Shown here: positions 10,255-20,800 of the stretch, one piece after another | Position numbering within the stretch: the stretch's first letter is position 1 | Layout: every line of letters begins with the position of its first letter | NCBI RefSeq assembly: GCF_022023855.1 | Contig: NZ_CP059452.1 | Coordinates: 117,501-181,500, forward strand | DNA: 64,000 bases | Origin: Azospirillum brasilense | GTDB taxonomy: Bacteria > Pseudomonadota > Alphaproteobacteria > Azospirillales > Azospirillaceae | Direction: 5' to 3' | Made by a program: the position numbers and the translations under genes | Notes under the pieces: generated by a model | Told to the model about the DNA's origin: nothing | Database searches by the model: none | Seen by the model: the letters and a program-made list of their open reading frames with translations, nothing else

Positions 10255-11511
10255 CGCAGAACGCATACCCCTTGTGCAGCGACTCCAGGCAGGTGTCGCC
10301 CTGCTTGGACAGCTTGGCCGGAACCGCATGGCCCACCGCGCCCGCTCCATGGCCCGGCAGAGGGCGAAGTCCAAGCTGCGGGCGCCGCCCATCCAGCGCG
10401 ACCGCCCAACCTCGCCCGACGGCTCAACGGACACGAGACGGCGTGTCCAGTCCACAGCGATGACACGCCAGCTTCGACTGGCCAACAGCAGCGTGGCGCC
10501 CTCGCCCTCGCCCTCGCCCCGTTGCAGGCTGGTGGGATCGACCTGACCGATCTCCGCGGCACCGAAACGCACGGACAGCAGCAGCGGCGTGGTGAAGGCG
10601 GCCATCAGGTCCATGAAGTTCCGGCGGCCAGTCTCGCGGTCGCCGCGCGGTTCCATGCCGAGGATGCCACCGTCATCCGCGATGATGCCGCTTTCCAACA
10701 AATGATCGACGACGGAGCAGGCATGCTGATCATGGATGCCGGCGAACACGCGGCCGAGCCAGCCCCGCCAATCTCCTCTCGCCAATCCCCGTTCCTGGAG
10801 AATCAGGGCCATCACCTGGTGGGCAAGGAGGTGCAACGGGTCCGGGGGCGGCTCCACCAGCTCGACCCAGCCGCCCCACAGGCGGATGACACCGGCGGCC
10901 TGAAGGAACGCGCTTTCGGACGTCGCCAGGAACAGGCAATTGCGCGTGGAACCGGAGCGGCGCCCCGTGCGCCCAATGCGTTGGAGGAACGACGATACGC
11001 TCGACGGCGCGTCAATCTGGATGACCCGATCAAGGTCGCCGACATCGATCCCCGGTTCCAGGGTGCATGTGGCGACGATGACGCAGTCGTCACCGCTGGC
11101 GAAGGCCTCCTCCGAGCGGCGGCGCTCGTCGATGCCGAGCGAGCTGTGCGAGACAAAGGTCCGCACGCCTGCGGTTCGGAGCAATGCCCCCAGGCGCTCG
11201 ACCTTGCTGCGGCTGTCGCAGAAGACGAGCCGCTTTTCCCCTCGATGGACCCGCGACAGCACGGTCGCCGCGCTCTCCAGGGAGTCGACATGATCGAGCA
11301 TCACCTCGCCGCCAGCCGGCGGTCCCGGCTGACCGACCACATCGCCGTCCTCGCCGCACGACAGCCACGCCAGGAGGACATCCGGATTGCCGACAGTGGC
11401 TGACAGGCCGATGCGCTGGACCGGCCGCCCGGCGACACGGGAGAGCCGTTCGGCCACCGCCAGCAGGTGCCAGCCATGGTCATCCCCGGCGAAAGCGTGC
11501 AACACGCCCAT
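10254..11511 (-). pseudogene. Lhr-like helicase remnant (BrxHI-like), N-terminus deleted, C-terminus cut by IS256
   Basis: The frame preserves the second half of a superfamily 2 helicase: HAFAGDDHGWHLLAVAERL (just after the DExH box), IGLSATVGNPDVLLAWL (motif III), RLVFCDSRSKVERLGALL (motif IV), CVIVATCTLEPGIDVG (motif V) and FLQRIGRTGRRSG (motif VI). An Lhr-type C-terminal region follows. Walker A and the DExH box are lost at a deletion near 11505-11511 that joins it in frame to the kinase remnant upstream. The C-terminus is interrupted near 10254 by the IS256 element. Lhr-like helicases of this kind (BrxHI) accompany PglW in BREX type 2; the assignment is by family resemblance. Confidence 0.72.
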
Positions 11512-12943
11512 CGAGGCGATACGGGCCGGCACCTCCGGGTGGGTACCGGTGCGGATCAAATCGACGAGGCTCTTTGCATCGCCCCGTCCACCACATCCGG
11601 CACCCGCAGAGCTCCGCTGGCGCGCAGCCGCGCCGCGAGGTCGAGCGGCGTGGCCGCCGGCGGTTGCCCGGTGAACAGATGGAAGGCGATCGCGGCCAGC
11701 GAGAAGACGTCGTGATGCGGGCCGGACTGGGGGCCCCGCCGCTCAACGCTTCCGGCGCGATGTAGACCTTGGCTGGGTCCTCGACATAGCTGTCGAGACG
11801 AGTGGACCCGGAGGTGACATGGACGGTGCCGGTCGTGGTGGCCTCGCGCGCCGCCGTCTGCCAGTTCATCACCTACAAGCGCGGGAAGGGCTGCTCGACG
11901 TCGCGCACGAGGACGCTTTGGAGCGCGTGCGCACGGTGGTAGAGCCGCTTGCCACGGGCGTACTTCAGCGTCTCGGCAAGTTGGCGCAGGATGTGCAACC
12001 TGAGGTCCACCCCCATCCGCTCCAGATGCTCGTGCATCAGGAAGTCGAGCCGGATCGATTCGGGATATAGTCGAAGATCAGCGCCGGGCCGCGGTCGGTG
12101 TCCTTGTACTCCTGCACCCGAAGCACGCCGGAATGGTCGATGCCTTCCAGCACCTTGAGCTCCCGCGCCGCCAGCCGGCCGAGCGACTGGAGTTCCTCCT
12201 CGCCAGCCGCCGCCGCGTGGGGATAGAAGCGGATGCGCCGGGGAACGCCCAGCGACACGTGACGGCCGGCCCAGTCCTGCCAGCCGTCGCCTTCGGCGAG
12301 AATGCGCGTCAACTCGTAATCGGCGATGCGGCGCTCGCGCAGGGCCGGGGCCGGATGCCGGCCTCCGAGATCGCACGGCAGACCATGCGCGCCTGTTCGG
12401 CGGTCACCGGGGGACGTGGTGGTGCCGACGGCAGGCCGGCAGTCAGGGTGTTGATGATGCCTCCACCCCATTTCGACGGACGGGGCCCGAAGGTGGACAG
12501 CGCCGTAGCCGGATCGACCCGCCACACAAGCTCCGGGGCGGACAGAAAGATCACCGCCGTCACGTAGGGCAGGCGCAACCGGGCACGGGTGACCGCGGCC
12601 TGACATCCGAGCAGCCCGGCGAGACGCTCGGCCTTGCGGTTGGCGAGGATCAGCGGATTGTCGTCGGTGCGGCGGCGGCCTTCGGTGGTCCAGGTCCACT
12701 GTGGGGATCGCCGCCGAGCTGACCGGGACGGCTCTTGATCTCCACCAGGAACAGGCCGTGCGGCGACAGGATGGGCGCGTGGACCCCGTTGACCTTGCCG
12801 TCATCATCGATGAACTCGACATTCGACCAAGCGTACCAGGGGTCCTGATCCGGCAGCCGCTCGCGCAGAAACTCCAGGGCCTCGCGCTCCCAAGGGAACG
12901 GGGACTCGGTGATCGTCAACCAGCGCTGCGCAACCATGACCAT
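11512..12943 (-). pseudogene. NERD-domain serine/threonine kinase remnant (PglW-like), multiply frameshifted
   Basis: The first frame (12943 leftward) gives WLTITESPFPWEREALEFL, then WYAWSNVEFIDDDG and GLFLVEIKSRPGQLGGD, a NERD domain as at the start of BREX PglW kinases. After a shift near 12705 a second frame gives WTWTTEGRRRTDDNPLILAN and LPYVTAVIFLSAPELVW. A third gives the kinase N-lobe (ADYELTRILAEGDGWQDWAG). A fourth gives LDFLMHEHLERMGVDLRLHI and the catalytic-loop-like LYHRA..PQSVLV, then VYIAPEALSG (APE motif). At least four frameshifts make it dead. It ends at THPEVPARIASM, where a deletion joins it to the helicase remnant. Confidence 0.72.
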
Positions 12944-13049
12944 GAATACCTCTCCCGATAGCACGCACAGGATGTGACAGGCGCGTCGCCTGATCCAGGA
13001 GCGAGTTCCGTGGGATGAAGATCCAAGGCGCTGCCCAGCCCAGGGCGTG

Positions 13050-13364
13050 CTAGTGCCCCTGGGCGATCATGGCGTCAATCGCGGCGATGACCCGGATGTG
13101 CTCGCCATCGAGACTTCCTACTGCGGGACCGAGCACGCCGGTGGGGATGGTCGCCATCTGAAGAGGATTCAGGATGACCGTCGTACCGTCGATGGTGAAT
13201 TCCGGGTTCAGGGTCGGATCGCGGTACCTGACTTCGCTCGCCAGGACCAGCGGCACGACGACGCGATCCGCACGCTCCTTCCACCGGTCGCCCTGCACGA
13301 CGAGGACGAACGGGATCGCAGCCTTGGTGCGGCCCGGATTGCGGTGGACGTCGAACTGCGGCAT
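13050..13364 (-). CDS. ccdB: CcdB-family toxin
   Basis: A 104-residue CcdB-like protein: MPQFDVHRNPGR at the start (compare MQFKVYTYKRE in F-plasmid CcdB), IPFVLVVQGDRW in the middle and the conserved end GEHIRVIAAIDAMIAQGH. Known CcdB proteins poison DNA gyrase subunit A; the last residues (W-G-I in F CcdB) that contact gyrase are changed here to QGH, so gyrase targeting is not certain. It starts one base inside the antitoxin stop codon (TGATG overlap), typical of coupled expression. It may stabilise this transposon-rich region. Confidence 0.88.
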   Translation of the reverse strand: MPQFDVHRNPGRTKAAIPFVLVVQGDRWKERADRVVVPLVLASEVRYRDPTLNPEFTIDGTTVILNPLQMATIPTGVLGPAVGSLDGEHIRVIAAIDAMIAQGH

Positions 13365-13657
13365 CAGCGGCTCTCGTCGTCCGGCATGAAGTCACGATTC
13401 CACTCGTCGGAGAAACGGCCATGCCGTTCGTCGAAGGCATTCCACTCAGCGGCGACCTTCCGGCGATGTTCCTGATCGTCCTCCCGCTTCCGCCGTTCCG
13501 TCCGTGCCCACGTGGCAAGGAGCGTCTCGATCGTGCCGGAGAGATTGTCGGTATAGGCTTGGGCGACTCGAACGAGGTCTTCGTTGAGCGTGACGTTGAC
13601 ACGCTTCTTCGAAGCCCCGACATCGTAGCCCGCCGCGGTCCGCTGCATGTGACTCAT
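13364..13657 (-). CDS. ccdA: CcdA-family antitoxin
   Basis: A 97-residue antitoxin: KKRVNVTLNEDLVRVAQAY is the ribbon-helix-helix DNA-binding start, and the C-terminal EHRRKVAAEWNAFDERHGRF is the toxin-binding tail seen in CcdA. The start at 13657 (MSHMQRTA) is chosen because GGAGGG lies 4 bases upstream; longer readings to 13747 have no signal. CcdA proteins repress their own promoter together with CcdB, so the upstream region 13658-13830 probably holds the operator. It appears intact. Confidence 0.9.
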   Translation of the reverse strand: MSHMQRTAAGYDVGASKKRVNVTLNEDLVRVAQAYTDNLSGTIETLLATWARTERRKREDDQEHRRKVAAEWNAFDERHGRFSDEWNRDFMPDDESR

Positions 13658-13793
13658 GCTACCCTCCACCGTGTCGTGTGTATGGTAATGCGCATTGATG
13701 AGGCAGGCAAGAAGGCTCCTCCTCGAGGAGCAATGGAACGCCGCCAAGCACCGGGCAGTTCATCTCGCCATAGGCGCTTTTTCGGTGTGAAAG

Positions 13794-13823
13794 CTTCAAC
13801 GCCCTTCAACGAGCTTCAACGAA
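13794..13823. repeat. three tandem 10-base repeats, CTTCAACGNN
   Basis: CTTCAACGCC, CTTCAACGAG and CTTCAACGAA follow each other without gaps about 140 bases upstream of ccdA. One helical turn per unit is the spacing expected for cooperative binding by a small DNA-binding protein such as CcdA, but nothing else supports a function. Confidence 0.5.
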
Positions 13824-14094
13824 GCCCCAGTCAGTTCGCGTTAGGTTCCGTCATCTTCCGTGAACTGAAATCGAGAAATATCAATGGGTTCATCGCGGTG
13901 GCGGCGTCCCTCGCCGCCGAAACATTTTTTGGAATCCCGCGCCTTTTGCTCGAAGCGCCATCTCCTCCGCCCTCGAGCGGCATTCACACCAAAGGTGGCC
14001 GAATGAGCTTGCGCATGCCATGCGGGCTTTCTCACACAGGCGATTTATAGCGCCGCTACGCTATAATTCCCTAAACCTTGCATAACATTCCACG
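13824..14094. other. non-coding stretch upstream of ccdAB
   Basis: No gene is recognised here. The region 13855-14060 is of mixed composition with TTTTTTGG and AAATATCAATG segments, and ends in TTATAGCGCCGCTACGCTATAATTC, a palindromic motif (TATAGCG/CGCTATA at 14046-14065) of unknown role. Confidence 0.35.
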
Positions 14095-14406
14095 CAGCCA
14101 TGCCGCTTGGGATCGGGGGCGGCGAGGATGATGGCCTTGAGCGTCGCCTGTTCGCCTTCACTCAGCCACTCCGGCCGGCCGGGCAGCGGGCGGTCGTAGA
14201 GCCCGGCCTACGCCTTCCGCGTTGTAGCGCACCACCGCGTCGCGCAGGGCTTGGCGGTCCATGCCGGCCAGCCGCGCCGCTTCCGCCCGGCCCACCCCGT
14301 CGAGTGCATGGGCGATGGCGAACATCCGCGCCGCCACCCGCCCTTTGCTTTCGCGCCGCGCCAGGGCACGCAATTCGCTGGCGCTCAGGTCTTCCCGGAT
14401 CGGCAA
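14095..14406 (-). pseudogene. IS630-family transposase N-terminal fragment, frameshifted
   Basis: The frame from 14406 reads MPIREDLSASELRALARRES, then RMFAIAHALDGVGRAEAARL and MDRQALRDAVVRYNAEGVG, the HTH of IS630-type transposases. After a shift near 14200 it continues as GRPEWLSEGEQATLKAIILA. The catalytic domain is missing. It differs from the IS630 fragment at 5677-6481. Confidence 0.7.
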
Positions 14407-14836
14407 CGACGCTGGCTTTCGTTCTTCCCCATCGTGATGGTGAATCGAATCACGGATCGCGCGCTTTGGGAATCCCCCCAGTGAGTCAGCACTTCCGCTC
14501 CCCGGTATGACTGGTCCGTTGGCAACCTGCCAGAAATGTTCATTTTACGTTCTATCCGGAGAGAGGACTGTGCATTCTGAAAACCTCTGGTTTTCAATTC
14601 AATCCACTCGCGACATCTTTCCGTGTGGAGCATCCCTCCGCGGCTGATGCGTGCGTGCTCTCGCGGGGAGCAAGAAACTGTTGAGAAAATAGGGATTTTT
14701 ACGGGTGCATCTCCGCGCTTCCGACCAGTAACGCATCACGGACGCTCCTATATACCAATAATTAGCTCTTGGTCATGCATTGATCTGTCTGGGACCGGTG
14801 TGTGTGCCGGCCGCGTGACGTGAGGGCTGAAAGATC
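14407..14836. other. upstream region of the giant adhesin
   Basis: No gene is seen. A perfect 7-base hairpin (GAAAACC-TCT-GGTTTTC) lies at 14579-14595. The last 140 bases are more AT-rich (CTATATACCAATAATTAGCTC at 14750-14770) and probably hold the promoter of the adhesin gene. Confidence 0.4.
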
Positions 14837-17800
14837 GTGGCGAATCCAACCTTCACAATGATCGGCACCAACAGCTTCGGCCTTTCCGACACCGGAAGCG
14901 AGGCCGCCCCGGTGCTGGCGGATCTGGATGGTGATAACGATCTTGACCTTCTGGTCGGCAACGCGGACGGAAACACGCTCTTCTTCCGGAATACCGGAAC
15001 GACACTGTCGCCGACTTTCACGCTGGACAGCACCAATCCGTTCGGCATCACCAACGTCAGCGCGGGCGGCGCGCTCCCCGGTCTGGTGGACATCGACGGC
15101 GACGGCGATCTCGACCTGTTCATCGGCAACCATGCCGGCAGCACGCTGTTCTTCCGCAACAACGGGACCTCAGCGCAGGCGCCGACCTTCTCGCTGGAGG
15201 GCACCAATCCATTCGGCATCCAGAACGCCGGCAGCTACGGGGCGCCGAGCTTCGCCGATCTGGACGGCGATGACGATCTTGATCTTCTGATCGGCAGTGC
15301 GGACGGGAATATTTTCTTTTACCGCAACAGCGGCTCGACGCTGTTGCCGACCTTCACGCTGGCAGGAACCAATCCCTTCAGCCTCCCCCGCGACCTTGAC
15401 GGCTACGCGTCGCCCGCTCTGGCGGACATCAACGGGGACGGCCTCGTCGATCTCATTACCAAGAGCACCGTCTATGTCAACGTCGGCACGGCGGCGGCGC
15501 CGACCTTTTCGCTGTTCGCCACCAATCCCTATGGCAATCCCGGACCCGGTGCCTACCCGCGGCCCGCCCTGGGCGATCTCGACGGCGACGGCGACCGCGA
15601 TCTGGTGATCGGCGTCGACGGGGGCAGCCTGGAGTATTTCCGCAACGTCGCCCCGGTGACCGTGACCCTCGGCAACGGCGGCAACACGATCGCGCTGTCG
15701 CAGATCAACACTTTGACCGGCGGCACGGGTACCGACGTGGTCTCGCTGGTAGAAATCGGTGCGACCTACCTGGTCACCGGGATCGAGACGCTGACCGGCA
15801 GCACCGCCACCGACGCGGTGACGCTGGGCGGCGGCGGCAACACGCTGCTGGTGAGCCGGGTCGAGACGCTGGCCGGCGGCTCCGGCACCGACGTGGTGAC
15901 GCTGGGCTCCTTCGGGAACACGATGCTGGTGAGCGGCGTCGAGACGCTGACCGGCGGCATCGGCACCGATGTGGCGATCCTGGGCTCCCTCGGGAACACG
16001 CTGCTGGTGGACGGCGTCGAGACGCTGACCGGCGGCCTCGGCATCGACGTGGTGACGCTGGGCAACAGCGCGGGCAACACGCTGACGGTGTTCCGGCTGG
16101 AGACGCTGACCGGCGGGGCCGGTACCGACGTGGTGACGTTCGCCAGCGGCGGCAACACGCTGCTGGCGGAGGGCATCGAAACGCTGACCGGCGCCGTCGG
16201 TGTCGATTCGGTGACGCTGGGCAACGGCGGCAACACGGTGACGGTCCGCTTGCTGGAGAGCCTCATCGGCGGCTCCGGCACCGACATCGTGACGCTGGGC
16301 ACCGGCGGCAACGCGCTGACGGTCCGGCTCATGGAGAGCATCATCGGCGGCTCCGGGTCCGACACCGTGACGCTGGGCACCGGCGGCAACACGGTGTGGG
16401 TGAGCGGCGTCGAGACGCTGCTGGGTGGTTCCGGGGCCGACACCGCGACGCTGGACAGCAATGGCAACACGCTGACGACCCGGCTTGTGGAGACGCTGTT
16501 CGGCGGCTCCGGGTCCGACACCGTGACGCTGGGCACCGGCGGCAACACGCTGTGGGTGAGCGGCGTCGAGACGCTGCTGGGTGGTTCCGGGGCCGACACC
16601 GCGACGCTCGCCAGCGGCGGCAACACGGTGACGGTCCGCTTGCTGGAGAGCCTCATCGGCGGCTCCGGCACCGACATCGTGTTGCTCGGCACCGGCGGCA
16701 ACACGCTGAGGGTGAGCGGCATCGAGACGCTGACTGGCGGTTCCGGCACCGACGTGGTGACGCTGCTCACCGGCGGGAACACGTTGACGGTGTCGCTGCT
16801 GGAGTCGCTGCTCGGCGCCATCGGCACCGACGTGGTGACGCTGGGCAGCGCCGGCAACACCATGCTGGTGTCCGCTCTGGAAACGCTGACCGGCGGTTCC
16901 GGCCTCGACGTGGTGACGGTCTCCGCCAGCGGACTGACCGCGCTGGTCACCGGCATCGAGACGTTGAACGGCAACAGCGGTAGGGACGCCGTGACGCTCG
17001 GCGACAGCGCGGGCACCACCATCCAGGTGTCGCGGCTGGAGACGCTGACCGGCAGCGTCGGCACCGATGTGGTGACGTTTGGCGGAACCTTCGGCAACAC
17101 CTTGATGGTCAGCGGCATCGAGACGCTGACCGGCGGCACCGCGACCGACGTTGTGACGCTGGGCAGCGACGGCAACACCATCGAGGTGTCGGAGGTCGAG
17201 ACGCTGTTTGGCGGCTCCGGCACAGATGTCGTGACGCTGGGCGGCGGCGGCAACACGCTGCTGGTCAGGCTGCTGGAGACGCTGACCGGCGGTTCCGGCA
17301 CCGACGTGGTGACGTTCGGCACCGGCGGCAACGTGATGACGGCGAGCGGTGTCGAAACGATCAAGGGCGGCAGCGGCCTCGACATCGTGACGCTCGGCGA
17401 CAGTGCCGGCAACACGCTCACAGTGTGGCGGATCGAGACGCTGATCGGCACGTCCGGCACCGACGCGGTGACGCTGGGCAGCGCCGGCAACACGCTGCTG
17501 GTGGATGGTGTCGAGACGGTGAGCGGCGGCATCGGCACCGACTTGGTGGAACTGGGCAGCGCCGGCAACACGCTGCTGGTGAGCGGCGTCGAGACGCTGA
17601 CCGGCGGCACCGGCACCGACGTGGTGACGCTGGGCGGCGGCGGCAACACGCTGCTGGTGAGTGGTGTCGAAACGTTGACCGGCGGTGCCGACACCGACGT
17701 GGTCACGCTGGGCAGCGACGGCAACACTCTGGCGGTGACCATGCTGGAGACGCTGATCGGTGGGACCGGTACGGACGTGGTGACTTTCTCCCCGGCCGGC

Positions 17801-20800
17801 AACCAGGGGACGCTCTTCGTTTCCGGTGTTGAGACCGTCTACACACCGTTCCAAACTTTGACGCTCAACGGTATCGACACACTGATCGTGCTGCCGGCCA
17901 GCCCGACAGTCCCGGTGCTCAACCCGGCGTCGGATAGCGGAGTGGTCGGTGACGCCTTGACGAACGCGTCGCAGCCCACGTTGACGGGGACGGCCGACGC
18001 CGACAGTGTCGTGCATTTGTACGGAAACGGTGTTGAGATCGGGACAGGAACGGCCGACAGCTCCGGTGCTTGGACGGTGATCCCTGGCACGGCGCTTGCT
18101 GACGGAATCTGGACGTTGACGGCCAGGGGGACCCTATCCGGCATCGTGGGCGGGGTGTCGGGGCCTCTCCTGGTGACCATCGACACCGGCGCCTCATCGC
18201 CAACCGCTTTGGCACTGGCGGCTTCGTCGAACAGCGGGTCCACGGCGGACACGCTGACGAACGTGACGGCGCCGGTGATCACCGGCAGCGTGGCCGAGGC
18301 TGGCGTTGTGGTGCTGTACGAGGGCAGCACCGCTCTTGGTACGGTGACCGCTGCGGCGGCAGGGGCGTGGAGCATCACCGCAGCCTCGCTGAGCGACGGT
18401 GCGCACACGCTGACCGCGACGGTGACCGATGCGGCGGGCAACAGCTCCTCGGCATCCGCGGCGCTGACCGTGACCATCGACACCGGCGCCTCATCGCCAA
18501 CCGCTTTGGCACTGGCGGCTTCGTCGAACAGCGGGTCGACCTCCGACACGCTGACCAACGTGGCAGCACCGGTGATCACCGGCAGCGTGGCCGAGGCTGG
18601 CGTTGTGGTGCTGTACGAGGGCAGCACCGCTCTTGGCACCGTGACCGCTGCGGCGGCAGGGGCGTGGAGCATCACCGCAGCCTCGCTGAGCGACGGTGCG
18701 CACACGCTGACCGCGACGGTGACCGATGCGGCGGGCAACAGCTCCTCGGCATCCGCGGCGCTGACCGTGACCATCGACACCGGCGCCTCATCGCCAACCG
18801 CTTTGGCACTGGCGGCTTCGTCGAACAGCGGGTCGACCTCCGACACGCTGACCAACGTGGCAGCACCGGTGATCACCGGCAGCGTGGCCGAGGCTGGCGT
18901 TGTGGTGCTGTACGAGGGCAGCACCGCTCTTGGCACCGTGACCGCTGCGGCGGCAGGGGCGTGGAGCATCACCGCAGCCTCGCTGAGCGACGGTGCGCAC
19001 ACGCTGACCGCGACGGTGACCGATGCGGCGGGCAACAGCTCCTCGGCATCCGCGGCGCTGACCGTGACCATCGACACCGGCGCCTCATCGCCAACCGCTT
19101 TGGCACTGGCGGCTTCGTCGAACAGCGGGTCGACCTCCGACACGCTGACCAACGTGGCAGCACCGGTGATCACCGGCAGCGTGGCCGAGGCTGGCGTTGT
19201 GGTGCTGTACGAGGGCAGCACCGCTCTTGGCACCGTGACCGCTGCGGCGGCAGGGGCGTGGAGCATCACCGCAGCCTCGCTGAGCGACGGTGCGCACACG
19301 CTGACCGCGACGGTGACCGACGCGGCGGGCAACAGCTCCTCGGCATCCGCGGCGCTGACCGTGACCATCGACACCGGCGCCTCATCGCCAACCGCTTTGG
19401 CGCTTGCCGTGGGTTCGAACAGCGGGTTGACCTCCGACACGCTGACGAACGTGACGGCGCCGGTGATCACCGGCAGCGTGGCCGAGGCTGGCGTTGTGGT
19501 GCTGTACGAGGGCAGCACCGCTCTTGGTACGGTGACCGCTGCGGCGGCAGGGGCGTGGAGCATCACCGCAGCCTCGCTGAGCGACGGTGCGCACACGCTG
19601 ACCGCGACGGTGACCGACGCGACGGGCAACAGCTCCTCGGCATCCGCGGCGCTGACCGTGACCATCGACACCGGAGCAAGTGCTCCGACGGGTCTTGCTT
19701 TGGCTGCGGCATCCAACAGCGGGTCCACGGTGGACACGCTGACCAACGTGACGGCACCGGTGATCACCGGCAGCGTGGCCGAAGCCGGCGTCGTAGTGCT
19801 GTACGAGGGCAGCACCGCTCTTGGCACCGTGACCGCTGCGGCGGCAGGGGCGTGGAGCATCACCGCAGCCTCGCTGAGCGACGGTGCGCACACGCTGACC
19901 GCGACGGTGACCGATGCGGCGGGCAACAGCTCCTCGGCATCCGCGGCGCTGACCGTGACCATCGACACCGGCGCCTCATCGCCAACCGCTTTGGCGCTTG
20001 CCGTGGGTTCGAACAGCGGGTCGACCTCCGACACGCTGACCAACGTGGCAGCACCGGTGATCACCGGCAGCGTGGCCGAGGCTGGCGTTGTGGTGCTGTA
20101 CGAGGGCAGCACCGCTCTTGGTACGGTGACCGCTGCGGCGGCAGGGGCGTGGAGCATCACCGCAGCCTCGCTGAGCGACGGTGCGCACACGCTGACCGCG
20201 ACGGTGACCGATGCGGCGGGCAACAGCTCCTCGGCATCCGCGGCGCTGACCGTGACCATCGACACCGGCGCCTCATCGCCAACCGCTTTGGCGCTTGCCG
20301 TGGGTTCGAACAGCGGGTTGACCTCCGACACGCTGACGAACGTGACGGCGCCGGTGATCACCGGCAGCGTGGCCGAGGCTGGCGTTGTGGTGCTGTACGA
20401 GGGCAGCACCGCTCTTGGTACGGTGACCGCTGCGGCGGCAGGGGCGTGGAGCATCACCGCAGCCTCGCTGAGCGACGGTGCGCACACGCTGACCGCGACG
20501 GTGACCGACGCGGCAGGCAACAGCTCCTCGGCATCCGCGGCGCTGACCGTGACCATCGACACCGGAACACCGTCCGTTGCTATCGCGCTGAGCAGGGCGA
20601 CACTTGGGGTGGGGGAGACGGCAACCGTCACCTTTACGTTCAGTGAGGCGCCGGTTGGATTCTCGCTCTCGGCCGTCACAGCACAGAATGGGACGCTTTC
20701 AGACCTGTCCGTTCTGCCTGGAAGCGACGGATTGGTGTACACAGCCACCCTAACCCCAAGCGTGGAAATCAACACTTCCGACAGCCGGATCACCGTTGCT

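Noticed and set aside
18180-20556. CRISPR-like regular repeats
   Set aside because: The repeats are 297 bases, coding and in frame with the adhesin; there are no spacers.
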